Position numbers and translations under genes: made by a program. A DNA stretch of 64,000 nt. Origin: Alloascoidea africana (Eukaryota > Ascomycota > Alloascoideomycetes > Alloascoideales > Alloascoideaceae). Under the pieces are notes generated by a model. That model saw only the letters and a program-made list of their open reading frames with translations, did not search any database and had not been told where the DNA came from. The stretch spans positions 248,001 through 312,000 of the forward strand of contig JAKTTT010000004.1 of NCBI GenBank assembly GCA_030581615.1, read 5' to 3'. Positions 20,953 to 31,499 of the stretch are shown here, piece after piece. Each line of letters starts with the position of its first letter. The first letter of the stretch is position 1.

Positions 20953-21845
20953 ATGTCATCTACTCGCGAAGATACCCTTTATCGGGCTAAGCTAGCCGAA
21001 CAGGCTGAGCGATTCGAAGGTATGTTTAGAGTTTGTTTGGATCCATTGTTTGGCTACTCAGCGATCAAGGGTCTAGCAATAGATAATAACCTGGATCGAT
21101 AGAAATGGCTGAGTACATAAAAGAGGTTGTTAGTACGGGCCAGGAACCTACTGTTGAAGAGCGCAATCTACTTTCAATTGCTTATAAGAATGTTATTGGA
21201 CCCCGCCGGGCCTCATGGAGGTTTATCTCTTCAATCGAGGAGAAGGAAGCGTCCAAGGGCGGCCCACAGGTTGAGTTTGTGCGGGTTTCCAAGCAAAAAG
21301 TTGAAGATGAAATGCGCAAGATCTGTGACGATGTTTTGGAAATTCTAGAAAAATCACTGATTCCATCGGCAGAAAGCGATGAATCCAAGTGTTTCTACTA
21401 CAAGATGAAGGGAGACTACTACCGTTACGTTGCAGAATTTGCACCAGGCGAAAGTCGGCAAGAAGCTGGTGATAAGGCTCTCGATGCCTACAAACTGTCT
21501 TCAGACGTGGCAGTTACTGAGTTGCCCCCAACACATCCACTCAGGCTGGGACTGGCTCTCAATTTTTCTGTATTCTACTATGAGATTTTGAACTCACCAG
21601 ATCGGGCTTGTCATTTGGCAAAGCAAGCATTTGACGATGCTGTTGCTGGATTGGACACATTGAGCGATGAGAGTTTCAAAGATTCTGCTATGATTATGCA
21701 GTTGCTGAGAGACAACTTGACGTTATGGACTTCAGACATGGCAGATTCCACCACTGGAGCTGAAGAGAGCACCACCGAGAAGACACAGCCGGAAACCGCT
21801 GGTGCTGGGGAAGATGCGGGTGCTAGTGATAAGAAAGATGAGTAG
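20953..21845 (+). CDS. BMH1: 14-3-3 protein
   Basis: A 269-residue 14-3-3 phosphoserine/phosphothreonine-binding adaptor. Exon 1 (20953-21019) encodes [20 protein letters not shown] plus Phe-Glu; exon 2 is 21103-21845. The intron (21020-21102, 83 nt) begins GTATGT and ends GATAG, with TAATAAC as likely branch; the split codon restores Glu-Glu-Met. Signatures are [20 protein letters not shown] and, near the C-terminus, [19 protein letters not shown]. The tail is acidic and Thr/Glu-rich. Yeast Bmh1 and Bmh2 control Ras/cAMP, TOR and chitin/exocytosis processes. Only one copy is visible here, so BMH1 is a family label. Confidence 0.95.
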
Positions 21846-24428
21846 AGAAAACTAAGAATGAAGTAATAATAATAAGCTAAAAAAGACCAACACAAAGAAA
21901 AACAAACACAAGAAGAAATTAAAGTAATCTTTTGTTTCTTTTTTGTGCTTTGTTTCTTGTGTGCGAAGAAGACCAGAAATTGGTCTGATTCTGTAACGAG
22001 ATACAGGACCGAATGATACTGAATAGTACCTACTTGTATAGTGATGTTTTTAAGATTTGAGCTAAACAAAAGCACAAGACCTACAGAGTAAGAACGAGAC
22101 AAGTGATGATTTGAAATTACTTCGCTCTCTCTGGGCGTCTCGTTCTCCTGACTGGAATTCCCAACTTAAATGTGGGGAAACAACTGTGGGTGTTACCCTG
22201 TCCTACCTGTGTAGGAAGGGATCCCCCTCGATGTTCTGACAGTTCTAACATGTTTGGTTCATCAGTCGGGCACTTCATGGCCCTCTGCTACGTATTCCTC
22301 TTCGACTGATTACCGTTTATCATAGCACTCTGAGCCCCCGTTAGTTAATGTCATCTCGCACCTCGCGCTTTCTCCGTTTTTTAAAAAAAGTATTCTTTGA
22401 TGTTCCACTTATCAGGGCAACCTTCAACTAGTATTTTTCATTTCAATCATTTGAGATCATTTTTGCGTCTAGAACGTTTCCTCTGTTATAAAAAGCTTTC
22501 TTGTATATCTCGATTTGCTATTTTTAATACACAAGAACGTTTTCAACAAGGCAGCGGCATGTTAGAAGCAACGTGATGTTTTTCTCTGAAGACCTTCGTA
22601 ACAAATTTGAAAACCTTACCAAATAGGTAGAATCCTCGTCAAGCCATCTAGCTCTGATACTAAGCACAAAAAACGATCCAGCTCAATGAGTGTTTCTAAT
22701 GCCGAACTACGAAGAGATGGAAATCAACAAATTATTATCCTACCTGGAAGTACGACTTTTCTGGGAATCCAAATTCATAACATGTTCCCAATTTTTCGAC
22801 GCTGCTAAGTTTGGTAGACAACTCCACCAATAAGGGGCAAATGCAGTCGTAACACGGAAGAGAGATTGCTCCAATATAATTAACCTCCACCCAATCTCTC
22901 TTATCAATGGCATTTCCAAAAACCTGCGATGGCAAACAATGTACACCATAGAGTCACACCCGCACTCCTGGTTCAACAATTAGGGCCAGGCGGTAGAAAA
23001 GAATTTAGCACAAACGACAAACTAGATTGCTTGACGTGTGAGATAAACAAAAAGGAAACAAGCAAAAAAAGAGCGGGCTTACTACAGCTTCTTCCAGACA
23101 AGTAAAAGGAGGATGGTTGTTTACGTAGATAACCTAACACAAGATATTAATGAGCTCAAAGAATGGAATAATGTAGTCAAATGGGCACAGAATGTCGCTG
23201 GCTATTTTGCTTTTCAACACTATTGATGTGTTAACAAGAAAGATAATTCAACTTTGAAACCTTGATAAGGAACATTCCTTGTATAAATGGCAGTGCTTAA
23301 CTTTGCCGGATCCCAAGTGTGGCTGTTTCATCTCTTGTCATGATGCAATGGTGCTTTTTCAAACAGGCAGAATTGTACAGGAAATAAAACGGATTACTTT
23401 GAAAAACTAAGCACCAAGTAAGTGGTTGTCATGAAATAACTTTATGATTTCTTTTTCTACGGGTTGAAAAGGGGACAATCGCTTACAATAATGGGGGTAT
23501 GTTGGGATTATTCTTCTGGTAATAGACCCCACGTTCTTGCCAAAGAACAAAAGCATAAATGGATTATTCTTATTGTCTGTCTGTTTCCTCACAGAACAAG
23601 GGTCGAGATTAATACAGCACTTCTTTGTTCTGGATTCTTTCATTTTTCTTTCTTTCTTTTTGTCAATCTTCAAAATAATGATTAGTTTACTGAAAAAGTG
23701 GATTCTCTGCTCCGACGATCAGCACAACTGCAATACAAAGCTTGCCAAAAGAGAAAACCACCATTCATAAAATCGTAGAAGCAGAACTGAAAAATTTCGT
23801 TTCCCTGGCGGATACATGTAAGGATAACATTTCGAATGTTGTGGCGCCTTGTTCAAACTAATCGACGAACTTTTGCCTCTCACAACGTCCATATCGACAT
23901 TCTTTTCAAGGAGAAAGCCGCCTACTCCTAGACCTCAAGGAGCATCCGAGTAAGCTGTATCTGTGGCAGTTCTGAGGTCGGCCATAGCAATGTGTATACA
24001 TAGTCCTAATCTGTCCAAGTTCCGCATTCCCTGACCTGGCCCGTCCATCCCATAAACAACCGCCGAGCAGCCAGGCCTCGACGCCAACCACGAGCAGGAC
24101 AGAATAACAGGAGCACAGCCTGCTTGAGGCCTACCCGAGGCCCCAGCAGGGCTCGACACGGACTGCCCACGGCCCTCACCAGCACGCAACGTCAGCTCGT
24201 CAAGGCCGCGAGCTGGCCCCGGTGGTGGAGGGTAAGAAGAAAGGAGGTTGCTGGCCGGTGTGGCGCGCAGCGTTGCCCCGCCAACCGGGACCACGCACGC
24301 GAAAATTTTAAACGTCGGGGCGAAAATATAAAAAGAGCCAGATCCACCGCGCAAAAGAGCCAACTCGTCTTCTCCCGGCCACACCCGTACACCTCCCCCA
24401 CAGACACAAATTGAATTTGATTTTGAGT
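21846..24428. other. long gene-free interval
   Basis: About 2.6 kb without a supportable gene: AT-rich from 21850 to 23900, then a GC-rich island at about 24030-24330 upstream of BUR6. Frames at 22735-22979 and 23407-23685 are chance-like. A C/D snoRNA-like pair (GTGATGA at 22097, CTGA at 22147) lacks a terminal stem. Confidence 0.5.
24381..24393 (+). promoter_or_regulatory. Rap1-type binding motif
   Basis: ACACCCGTACACC is a perfect consensus match 36 bp upstream of the BUR6 ATG, unusually close to the start. Confidence 0.55.
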
Positions 24429-24788
24429 ATGGGCTCGCTGTCACACAGAGACATCAAGACACACTTCCCGACCGCAAGGATCAAGAAGCTGATGCAGTCC
24501 GACGAGGACATCGGCAAAGTGGCCCAGGCCACCCCGATCATCGTCGGCAAGGCTCTCGAGCTGTTTCTCGTCTCCTTGGTGGCCGAGTCTTGCAACCAGA
24601 CGCGGCTGCACGGTGCGAGGAAAGTCACCCCGTCGCATTTAAAACAAGCAGTGCTTTCTTCTGAGCAGTTTGATTTTTTGGCTGATGTTGTTGAGCAGTA
24701 CCCCGATCTAGCTGGTGGATCTTCTCACACTTTTAACAATGCAAATACCCACAATGATGACAGCAATGCCTCTTCCTCATCTTCATAA
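24429..24788 (+). CDS. BUR6: negative cofactor 2 alpha (histone-fold transcription regulator)
   Basis: The 119-residue protein has a histone fold close to yeast Bur6/NC2-alpha (human DRAP1). Residues 7-24 read IKTHFPTARIKKLMQSDE, followed by DIGKVAQATPIIVGKALELF and the third helix region HLKQAVLSSEQFDFL. With NC2-beta (Ydr1) it binds TBP on DNA and represses or activates pol II promoters. The ATG at 24429 is the only ATG start; the frame upstream opens with TTG. The C-terminus is Asn/Ser-rich and shorter than the acidic tail of Bur6. The gene follows a GC-rich island and a Rap1-type motif. Confidence 0.92.
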   Translation: MGSLSHRDIKTHFPTARIKKLMQSDEDIGKVAQATPIIVGKALELFLVSLVAESCNQTRLHGARKVTPSHLKQAVLSSEQFDFLADVVEQYPDLAGGSSHTFNNANTHNDDSNASSSSS

Positions 24789-25373
24789 TATCAAGAACAA
24801 CGAACGAACAAATTAACAAAATGAACGGCTCGGTGAACTAGAATATCAATCGATAAAAAAAAAAAGAATAAAAAGAAAAGGGAAATGATGGAAATGTTAT
24901 TTTGACTTTACGTGTACATTATTTATACACTGGTTCTTACCAGCTATGCTATACTACTCTTATTTCATTCACTTTTTATGTTGTGTAAAATAGTAATAAT
25001 TCATGTTTTCCTGTTGGGGTCTGGTGCATATGCATCTGTACCCTCATCTGGTTCCTTCTTGTTTCTGTACTTCCTTCTTTGTGTTGTCTTTTTCATGGTC
25101 TCTGTGTTATACTGGGTATTGACGAAACATGCTCTGTTCCTGTTCCTTCTCCCGTTTAATCATGGTATTCTAATATGTTAATTGTGATCACAGTGATTAC
25201 AGATTCTGTGATCCCTCCAAGTATATCATATTTCAAAGGCAAGGCTTGAAATCACTACAGTGTTTGATTGTGCTAGAGATGACTGTGGACCGATACATAT
25301 CTTTCACTTTAACAGCATTGTGTATTTAAACACGCCTCTTTCTAGTAAGTTGCCGACTTGAACACAAACAATC
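24789..25373. other. 3' flank of BUR6 and promoter of the F-box gene
   Basis: From about 25170 to the F-box ATG the sequence is homologous to 27650-27870, upstream of the decayed F-box copy, so the duplication included about 200 bp of promoter with the palindrome TTGTGATCACAG. No gene is seen. Confidence 0.7.
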
Positions 25374-26867
25374 ATGGCTGCAATTACTATCCAAGACCTT
25401 CCTGATGATGTATTAGAACTGATTGCAAAGCGCTTGAGAATCTCAGAGGTTTTGAACCTGTCTCGTACATGTACCTCGTTTTCTAGGCTGTTTAATGCTC
25501 CAGAGTTCGACCTTTTCTTTAAACCGTTTTACGAAAGAGTCAAAGATGAAAGCTTACTCTGTTCGCCGTTTGTCTTTGAATGTATCTCAATTCTTTCTAG
25601 TAACCTCAAAGGTACAGGCACAGAAAATAAGGCAATCTCCAATGCAGAATTAAGGAAAAAGCTATACTCAGAAGGAGTTTCATGGAAACTTTTCTACAAA
25701 ACCACTATCCTTGAGCTGTGGGATTTACCAGAGCAATGCCCAGGTGAACTGGGCTGCATTGATGTAACAAAAAGTTGTTTGAACATGTTCAATTTTTCTC
25801 CAAGCTCAAATTTTCACGCTATTGTTTACCATGCAAATGACATTATGTTATCTTATACTGATTATGCTCTCGAGAAGCAGGCAGCGATGGCTAAGTTGCA
25901 CAGGGTTGAAGGTTTACACCCTGAAGATGGTTTACGCTCACTTTTACTAGCATCAACCAGCGATCAAGTTATTTTGCCATATGATAGGCAATGGGAGGTG
26001 AATTTGGGAAAAGGTCAAACAGTTCTTGGTCCCCACACTGTGCGTGCGATTAAAACTAGCAGGATTGAAATTCATAATCTACTTTTCTCCGACCGACAAA
26101 TTTCAAAGTCGAAATTTTGGGTTTTTGATCTAGATCCTTCGGTAGGGATAACAATTAAAGGTTTAGACAAGCATACCTCTCTTAAAAATGCACTTGCACT
26201 TTCTGTTCTGGCCTCAGATGTACAGGAAATGCTGTTTATATCAAGCTTGTCTGACCGGAAATATGAAATAGACGGTAATTGCAGCGAGGAGAAGTACACC
26301 ATTTCGGCTTATGATAGCACTCACGAAAAGCAGGAGAATTCTAGTAACAGTCCAAATACAAGACTGTTATGGAGAACGGTTCTTACCTTCCCTGATAAAG
26401 TGTTGTACAATTATCCTGTTCTAATAGCATTCAATGCATATTATCTGTTTGCAATAACAAACATCAGTCGAGAGTTAATCGTTCTCGCAAAACACACAGG
26501 CCAATACATTGGCCATTTTAATCCAGAATCCTCTAGGTTGAATTACACTACTATAATGAAAGGGGAAAGCGATGAACAAGTGGAGTTAGAATCAATTCAA
26601 GGAATATTGAAGGATGAAGGGCTGGGAGAGGCATATCCATCTTTTCAAGCGAATTTGTCAATTTTAATGCCTGCGCTTCGAACTTGTTATATCGATTTAT
26701 CTGAGTTGTTGGCAAATTTGGATACTGAGGGTTGCTGTTGTAAAATTGAGACGCTTTTCAATAATCAAAAGGAAGACAAAGACGGAATAGAAGATTCGAT
26801 TGGAGCTGTTTTGTTTCGGGAAATACGTAAGACAAAGAGGAAGAAGATTGAGCAATATTCAGTCTAA
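25374..26867 (+). CDS. F-box protein of unknown substrate
   Basis: A 497-residue protein with an N-terminal F-box at about residues 5-45 (IQDLPDDVLELIAKRL, then VLNLSRTCTSFSRLF), expected to bind Skp1 in an SCF ubiquitin ligase. No WD40, leucine-rich or other substrate domain is visible in the remaining 450 residues; the C-terminus is Lys/Arg-rich (REIRKTKRKKIEQYSV). A decayed tandem copy follows at 27650-30030. I do not recognise a named yeast orthologue; it may be lineage-specific. The intact frame across nearly 1.5 kb and comparison with the decayed copy support that this one is functional. Confidence 0.85.
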   Translation: MAAITIQDLPDDVLELIAKRLRISEVLNLSRTCTSFSRLFNAPEFDLFFKPFYERVKDESLLCSPFVFECISILSSNLKGTGTENKAISNAELRKKLYSEGVSWKLFYKTTILELWDLPEQCPGELGCIDVTKSCLNMFNFSPSSNFHAIVYHANDIMLSYTDYALEKQAAMAKLHRVEGLHPEDGLRSLLLASTSDQVILPYDRQWEVNLGKGQTVLGPHTVRAIKTSRIEIHNLLFSDRQISKSKFWVFDLDPSVGITIKGLDKHTSLKNALALSVLASDVQEMLFISSLSDRKYEIDGNCSEEKYTISAYDSTHEKQENSSNSPNTRLLWRTVLTFPDKVLYNYPVLIAFNAYYLFAITNISRELIVLAKHTGQYIGHFNPESSRLNYTTIMKGESDEQVELESIQGILKDEGLGEAYPSFQANLSILMPALRTCYIDLSELLANLDTEGCCCKIETLFNNQKEDKDGIEDSIGAVLFREIRKTKRKKIEQYSV

Positions 26868-27649
26868 AGATTCAAATTGAAAACAAAACACTGTGTAAGA
26901 ATATCTTTAGGTTATATCAGTAGATTAGATCCTATGTTGTTGGAGTTAGTATGTGCCAACCAGTACTCCTGGCTTCCTCCTGACCTTAAGCGCCAGCAAC
27001 TTTTGACTTATTTCGTATTAAGCATATTAAAGGCGAGTGGGCGAAAAATCACCCATCGCGTGTAGCTACTATTTGATCAACTGCTTCTGAACTACCCAGC
27101 ATGACACAGACAAGTATGGAAGTTGAAACCCCAAAAGAAGTTATCCTAAACACCGCAGATATACAAAGCGGATCATTGGTGCCTTAAGTCGCCCTGATTG
27201 ACTCCTTAGTTTACGCAGCTATCTGAACTAGAGGAACAGATTTAGTTTCAACCTAGATTCTCGAGGATTTTCCCCTCTGAGAGGTGTTAAAGAATTGACC
27301 AACTAACTGCTCGCACACCGCGACGGCAGTAGCTGAATCCTCGATCTCTTGAGTCTCAAAGACTCCAAAACACATGTTTGGGACTGATAATCTGTATTTC
27401 ATCTTGAAAACCTGATTAGAAGGCTTTAGAACAGCTATTAAATCTCTTGAAAAACAGTGATGGGATTTTAAGCACAGATATTGTCGATTTAAGCGCTCAG
27501 CTCAAAGAAGTTCAACAGGTGAATGAGACATCAAAGGAAGAGAATACAGAATAGGTTAGTGTGAATTGTTTAATTCTTTGTTTTGTATTTAGTAGCCATT
27601 TCTATATTGAGAGCATAAGAGAATCGGCTCGCCAGCATCTGATGTGCCA
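26868..27649. other. interval between F-box gene and its decayed copy
   Basis: This 780-bp stretch contains a coding-like segment (27423-27554) that may be the last exon of a small spliced gene. Other frames are short and interrupted. It contains several CTAAC/CTAAT strings and AG acceptors, but I could not build a convincing gene model. Confidence 0.4.
27423..27554 (+). other. coding-like segment, possible last exon of a small coiled-coil protein
   Basis: Forty-three codons read ALEQLLNLLKNSDGILSTDI, then a Leu/Gln-rich part and an acidic tail ending in a TAG stop at 27552-27554. Hydrophobic residues follow a heptad-like spacing. The segment is preceded by an AG (GATTAGAAG), as an exon would be. 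An ATG at 27102 (MTQTSMEVETPKEV) could be exon 1. The intervening exons could not be resolved, so identity and reality are unsure. Confidence 0.3.
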
Positions 27650-28179
27650 TATGCTAATTGTGATCACAGTGATTGCCGGTTTGATGATCCACCTCAAAGT
27701 ATATCAGATTGCAATTGCAAGACTTGAAAGCATTTTTGATTGAGCTCACAAATACCACATTGTTTGATTGTACGAGAAATGACTCGACCGGTGTATATCA
27801 CTCGCTTTCACAGAGATGTATATTTTAACACACCTTTTGGAAGCCGGTTATCGACTTGGACAGAAACAAATATGGCTTCAAGAAATTCCAATTTAAAAGC
27901 AAGTGCACCTTCAACTGCTATTCAAGATCTTTCTGATGATGTGTTAGAACTTGTTGCGAAGAACTTGATGTTGAAAGAGCTTTTGAACCTTTCTCGTACC
28001 TGAACCTCGTTTTCTAGGCTATTTAATGCTCCAGAGTTGGACAATTTGTTTAAACCGGTTTATGAAAGAGTCAAACTCAAGAATTGTTTACTCTGTTCGC
28101 CGTTTGTATATGAATGCGTCTCAATTCTTTCTGGCAAACCCAAAGGCTAAAACACGGACAATGAAGCGACTTCCGAGGA

Positions 28180-28738
28180 AGAGCTTGTAAACTATCGGAA
28201 CCCACAACAGGTGATACTCTAGAGTCACGTCGATTTCCCTGATCATCCAACGGAAAGTACTCATTGATGGTGTCCGATAGATCTTGAATACTATTCATAG
28301 CTTCTTTAGCTTGTTCCACTTCGTTCTCAATCTTCTCCAATCGTGCAGTTGTCTCCACACGAAGTTCACTGATTTCCTTACAGATCTTCTTGTACATGCT
28401 GTCAAGAGAAGTCTGTAGGTTATCGATTTGGGCGCTGTTGGATTCTGACGGTGCACTCATTGTAGGAGGTTGAGGAGCAGGATGTCGTAGTATCCTTGCC
28501 ATGAGTCTTTCTGGAAATGTTCCATTTCTTGATAGAGCTACAAAGTGGGAGTCTGCAACTGTTGGTGTAGGACAGATGACAATCAGACTAGAGAATCCGT
28601 GGATCCGACGGTGTAGGTCTAAGTGAGTTGTAGTTTATCAATCAAAAGTAAAAGTTAATTGAAAGAGAGTAAGTATGTAATGGAGCATTTATATAAAAGC
28701 CTGATTACGGGTAAGTGCTCGCTGTTCAGCCACCATCA
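28180..28738 (-). mobile_element. LTR-retrotransposon fragment: LTR, leader and start of gag
   Basis: A partial element on the minus strand lies inside the decayed F-box copy. At 28738-28560 is an LTR of about 179 bp with inverted ends (TGATGGTG and CACCAACA) and an internal TATATAAA. A leader follows, then a gag-like start from 28502 (MARILRHPAPQPP) with a coiled-coil segment. Only the 5' part of the element is present; pol and a second LTR are absent. F-box homology resumes directly beyond the LTR. It is a fossil. The superfamily (Ty1 or Ty3) cannot be set from this part. Confidence 0.65.
28560..28738 (-). repeat. LTR of the retroelement fragment
   Basis: TG...CA ends with an 8-bp imperfect inverted repeat, and a TATA element about 40 bp from the outer end on the minus strand. 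Confidence 0.6.
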
Positions 28739-30030
28739 TGACAGAGTTGAGACAGAAGCTCTATTCAGACGGGATTTCATGGAAAATATTTTTCAAAACT
28801 ATTATTTTTGAATATCCTTCTTGAAAGCTACTTTTATCCAAAGGGAAGGTTATGCGCAAGGGCAGTATTAATAAGATAAGAGCAAAGTTTTGTTGCAACA
28901 TTCACAAGTTTTCTCCAAATTCTGCTTTTCATCGCTACTGTGTACCGTGAAAAGGAATATATGCTCATAGCTTTGCACGGTGTAGAGATCATGAATGAAT
29001 GCGGGTTGACCAAGTTGCTCACAATTGACGATTTGCAAAAGCGGGAGTTAAATGCTTCAGATCTATCAGCTTTGTTCCCTGATTTCGCTGGTGACAGTCC
29101 CTGGACATCTTCCAACTGTACTCCCTCAAATTCCCTTATGAAAACGGTTCTAACGAAAAATTTGCAAACGATTCAACTTTTGTAGTGATTTTGGAAAAAA
29201 AGCATAGCTTTCTTGATGATCGTAGTACGTGCGATTAAAACTATAATTTTTGGAAGCGTTCCTACAGATGCAAGCTGCTACAAGACACCAATTGAATCGA
29301 CATACTGGGTTTTTGATCAAAATCTTTTAGTGAGGATAACGACTTCATTTTTAGATAATGAAGAGGAACCTTATCAAAAAAATTTCATTTTCTCTATTGA
29401 CATCAGAAGAGCAGAAAACGCTGTTTATTTTAAAAATTTCTGAATCGTTTTGTGATCAGAGCGATATTTATCATGAGAAGCATTTCATTTCTGCTTACGA
29501 GAAAATCCATGAAGAACAGGAGCGAGCTAGTGGCAGCCCAAACACAAGATTGTTATGGCAAATAGCGCGGTCACCACCAGTGATGCAAACAACTACCCAG
29601 TTCTAATAGCATGCAATGCCTACTATCGTTTTGTGATAGTAAACACCAGCCGTGTGCTAATCGTCTTCTCGACAAGCACTGGCAAATTCTTTGGCTTTTT
29701 TTTGACCCAGAGTTCACTGGGTGGAATTATACAACTAATGTGAATGGGAAAAGTAATGGGGCAAAGAGCGCTCTCTTCGATACAAGAAATATTGCAGAGC
29801 TATGAATTAGACAAGAAAAGTTCCCGTTTTCTGGGAAATGTGGCGTTTTTGAAGCCGTCATTCCAAGGCAGTTTTGTCACTCTCTCTGAGCTATTAGCAA
29901 ATTTGAATGATTTATATTGTTGTTATAGCCAGATCTCGAAAGTAATGGGAACGAGAATTCGATTGAAACTATTTTGTTTCGGGAGATTCAAAAGATAAAG
30001 AGAAAAATTGAGTAGGAAGTGGTTTGAAGA

Positions 30031-31499
30031 TTCAGATGCGAAGCGCCGGTTATTTTTGACATTTTTTTTTCTTTCGTATTTTCACATTAAAATTTTGGCC
30101 TTCGTATATACAGAGAGCAGTAGAAGCGGCTTTTTCTCCCTCTTGTGCTTTTCCAACGAGATGGCTTAATAAGAACTAATGAATCCGAGTAGGTAGTTCC
30201 ATCTCGACATTTCATTTTTTCTTTTTGACCCTCCATTTTCCAAGGGTTTCTGTAAATGAAGATGATTTCACAACCGAGTTTTTATAATTAATCTGTATAC
30301 CTTGTCTCATCAGGACATGGCTATATTCCATAGTATAGGCACGAATGGACGGGGTTTTTAACCATTTTTGGTTTCAGACAAGCTGCCACTGCAGTGGATG
30401 ATGACTTTAAGATTAGCTCTACACTATCCCTATAAAGAAGAATAAAAAGCAGGATCGAATCCTATTTCGCTTGCGTGCGCACCACGGAGGTGAAACAGAA
30501 ACATATGGCGACAAGTTACGAGGACAAGAGCAAGGGCAGGAGACAGATGATACAAACAGCACACTGGACGAAGACGAACGAAAGTGACAGTTTTTGGATT
30601 GATAGAATAATAGAAGAGGTTCCCGCAGCGGGCATGAAACTAGCACGGACGAATTTCTGCCTAATTTTCCATTTCCATCCTTCACCAATTATTAAGCTGG
30701 CAAGTGCTGCTTATCGTGCAGCAGAAACATGGAGCAGTTGCTGGAAACGGCTAGTCCTGGGGAAAGGACAGCGACAGAGAGAAGCCAGAGACCGCTGTAA
30801 AGGGCGAAAAGAGTAGAACGGCCCCCAGACGAGCAAACGGGGCGTACAGCGAGAAACCGCTCCCGGGGAAGATCCCAACTCCACTGAGAGCGATCGCTGC
30901 TCCGACACGCACACGAGTCTCGCACACGGGCACGCTGCTTGTTGCTTTCCCCGGGCCCTGGCCGTGGGGCTCCGGGAAGGCTTGGAGCGAGCTCAGTGGC
31001 CTTGCTCTGCTGCTCTCACTCTGGCGCGGTGTCCCGGCGGTGCTCGCTCTGGCATGGGACACGGGTACGGGTAGGAACACGGACACATCCTGGGAGAAAG
31101 CCTAGCACAGTAGGTCCCGACGTTATTTTCAAGTCTCCTAAAGAAGAATGTCCAAGGTTAACGCAGATCCATCCTCCAGAACGGGTGTTGGTCGTTCCTT
31201 CTCTTTCCCACTTCTTTCTTCTTTTTCTATTTTAACTCTCAATTGTCCGATTCCATCTCAGTTAGGAGCTCCCCAAGCAGCAATTGCAAGACACTAGAAT
31301 TCTGTCCTGGACACAATCCACACTTGATCGAAAACATCCCTGGTTGGTGTACTTTTCTATTTTCCCTCCAGCACAGGCAAGGCACGCCATAACTCTACCG
31401 TTTATTGTCCCAACGGCCCTCTTCAAGTTTTTCCCCAATTCTTCCCCACAGAACAGTGCTGAAACTTTCCCACGTAAAAACATTTAAGCTACGTCCGCA
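30031..31499. other. gene-free interval with a GC-rich island
   Basis: AT-rich to about 30700, then GC-rich at about 30780-31070, followed by a C/T-rich leader of the CCHC gene. No coding region is recognised; frames at 30475-30816 and 30939-31235 look compositional. Confidence 0.5.

Larger units (their letters stand above)
27650..30030 (+). pseudogene. decayed tandem copy of the F-box gene
   Basis: This copy matches 25170-26880 in the same orientation, including about 200 bp of upstream DNA. Recognisable blocks are MASRNSNLKAS plus an extended N-terminus, IQDLSDDVLELVAKNL, LLNLSRT, then FNAPELDNLFKPVYERVK, and far downstream LIACNAYYRFVIVNTSR and the terminal FGRFKR-like region. It is broken early: the codon matching Cys in LSRTCTSF is TGA, and further frame changes and stops occur. 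A retroelement fragment sits inside it (about 28180-28738). The many substitutions relative to the intact gene suggest an old duplication. Confidence 0.85.

Noticed and set aside
22097-22150. possible C/D-box snoRNA (GTGATGA ... CTGA)
   Set aside because: No terminal stem and no convincing C'/D' boxes or guide element.
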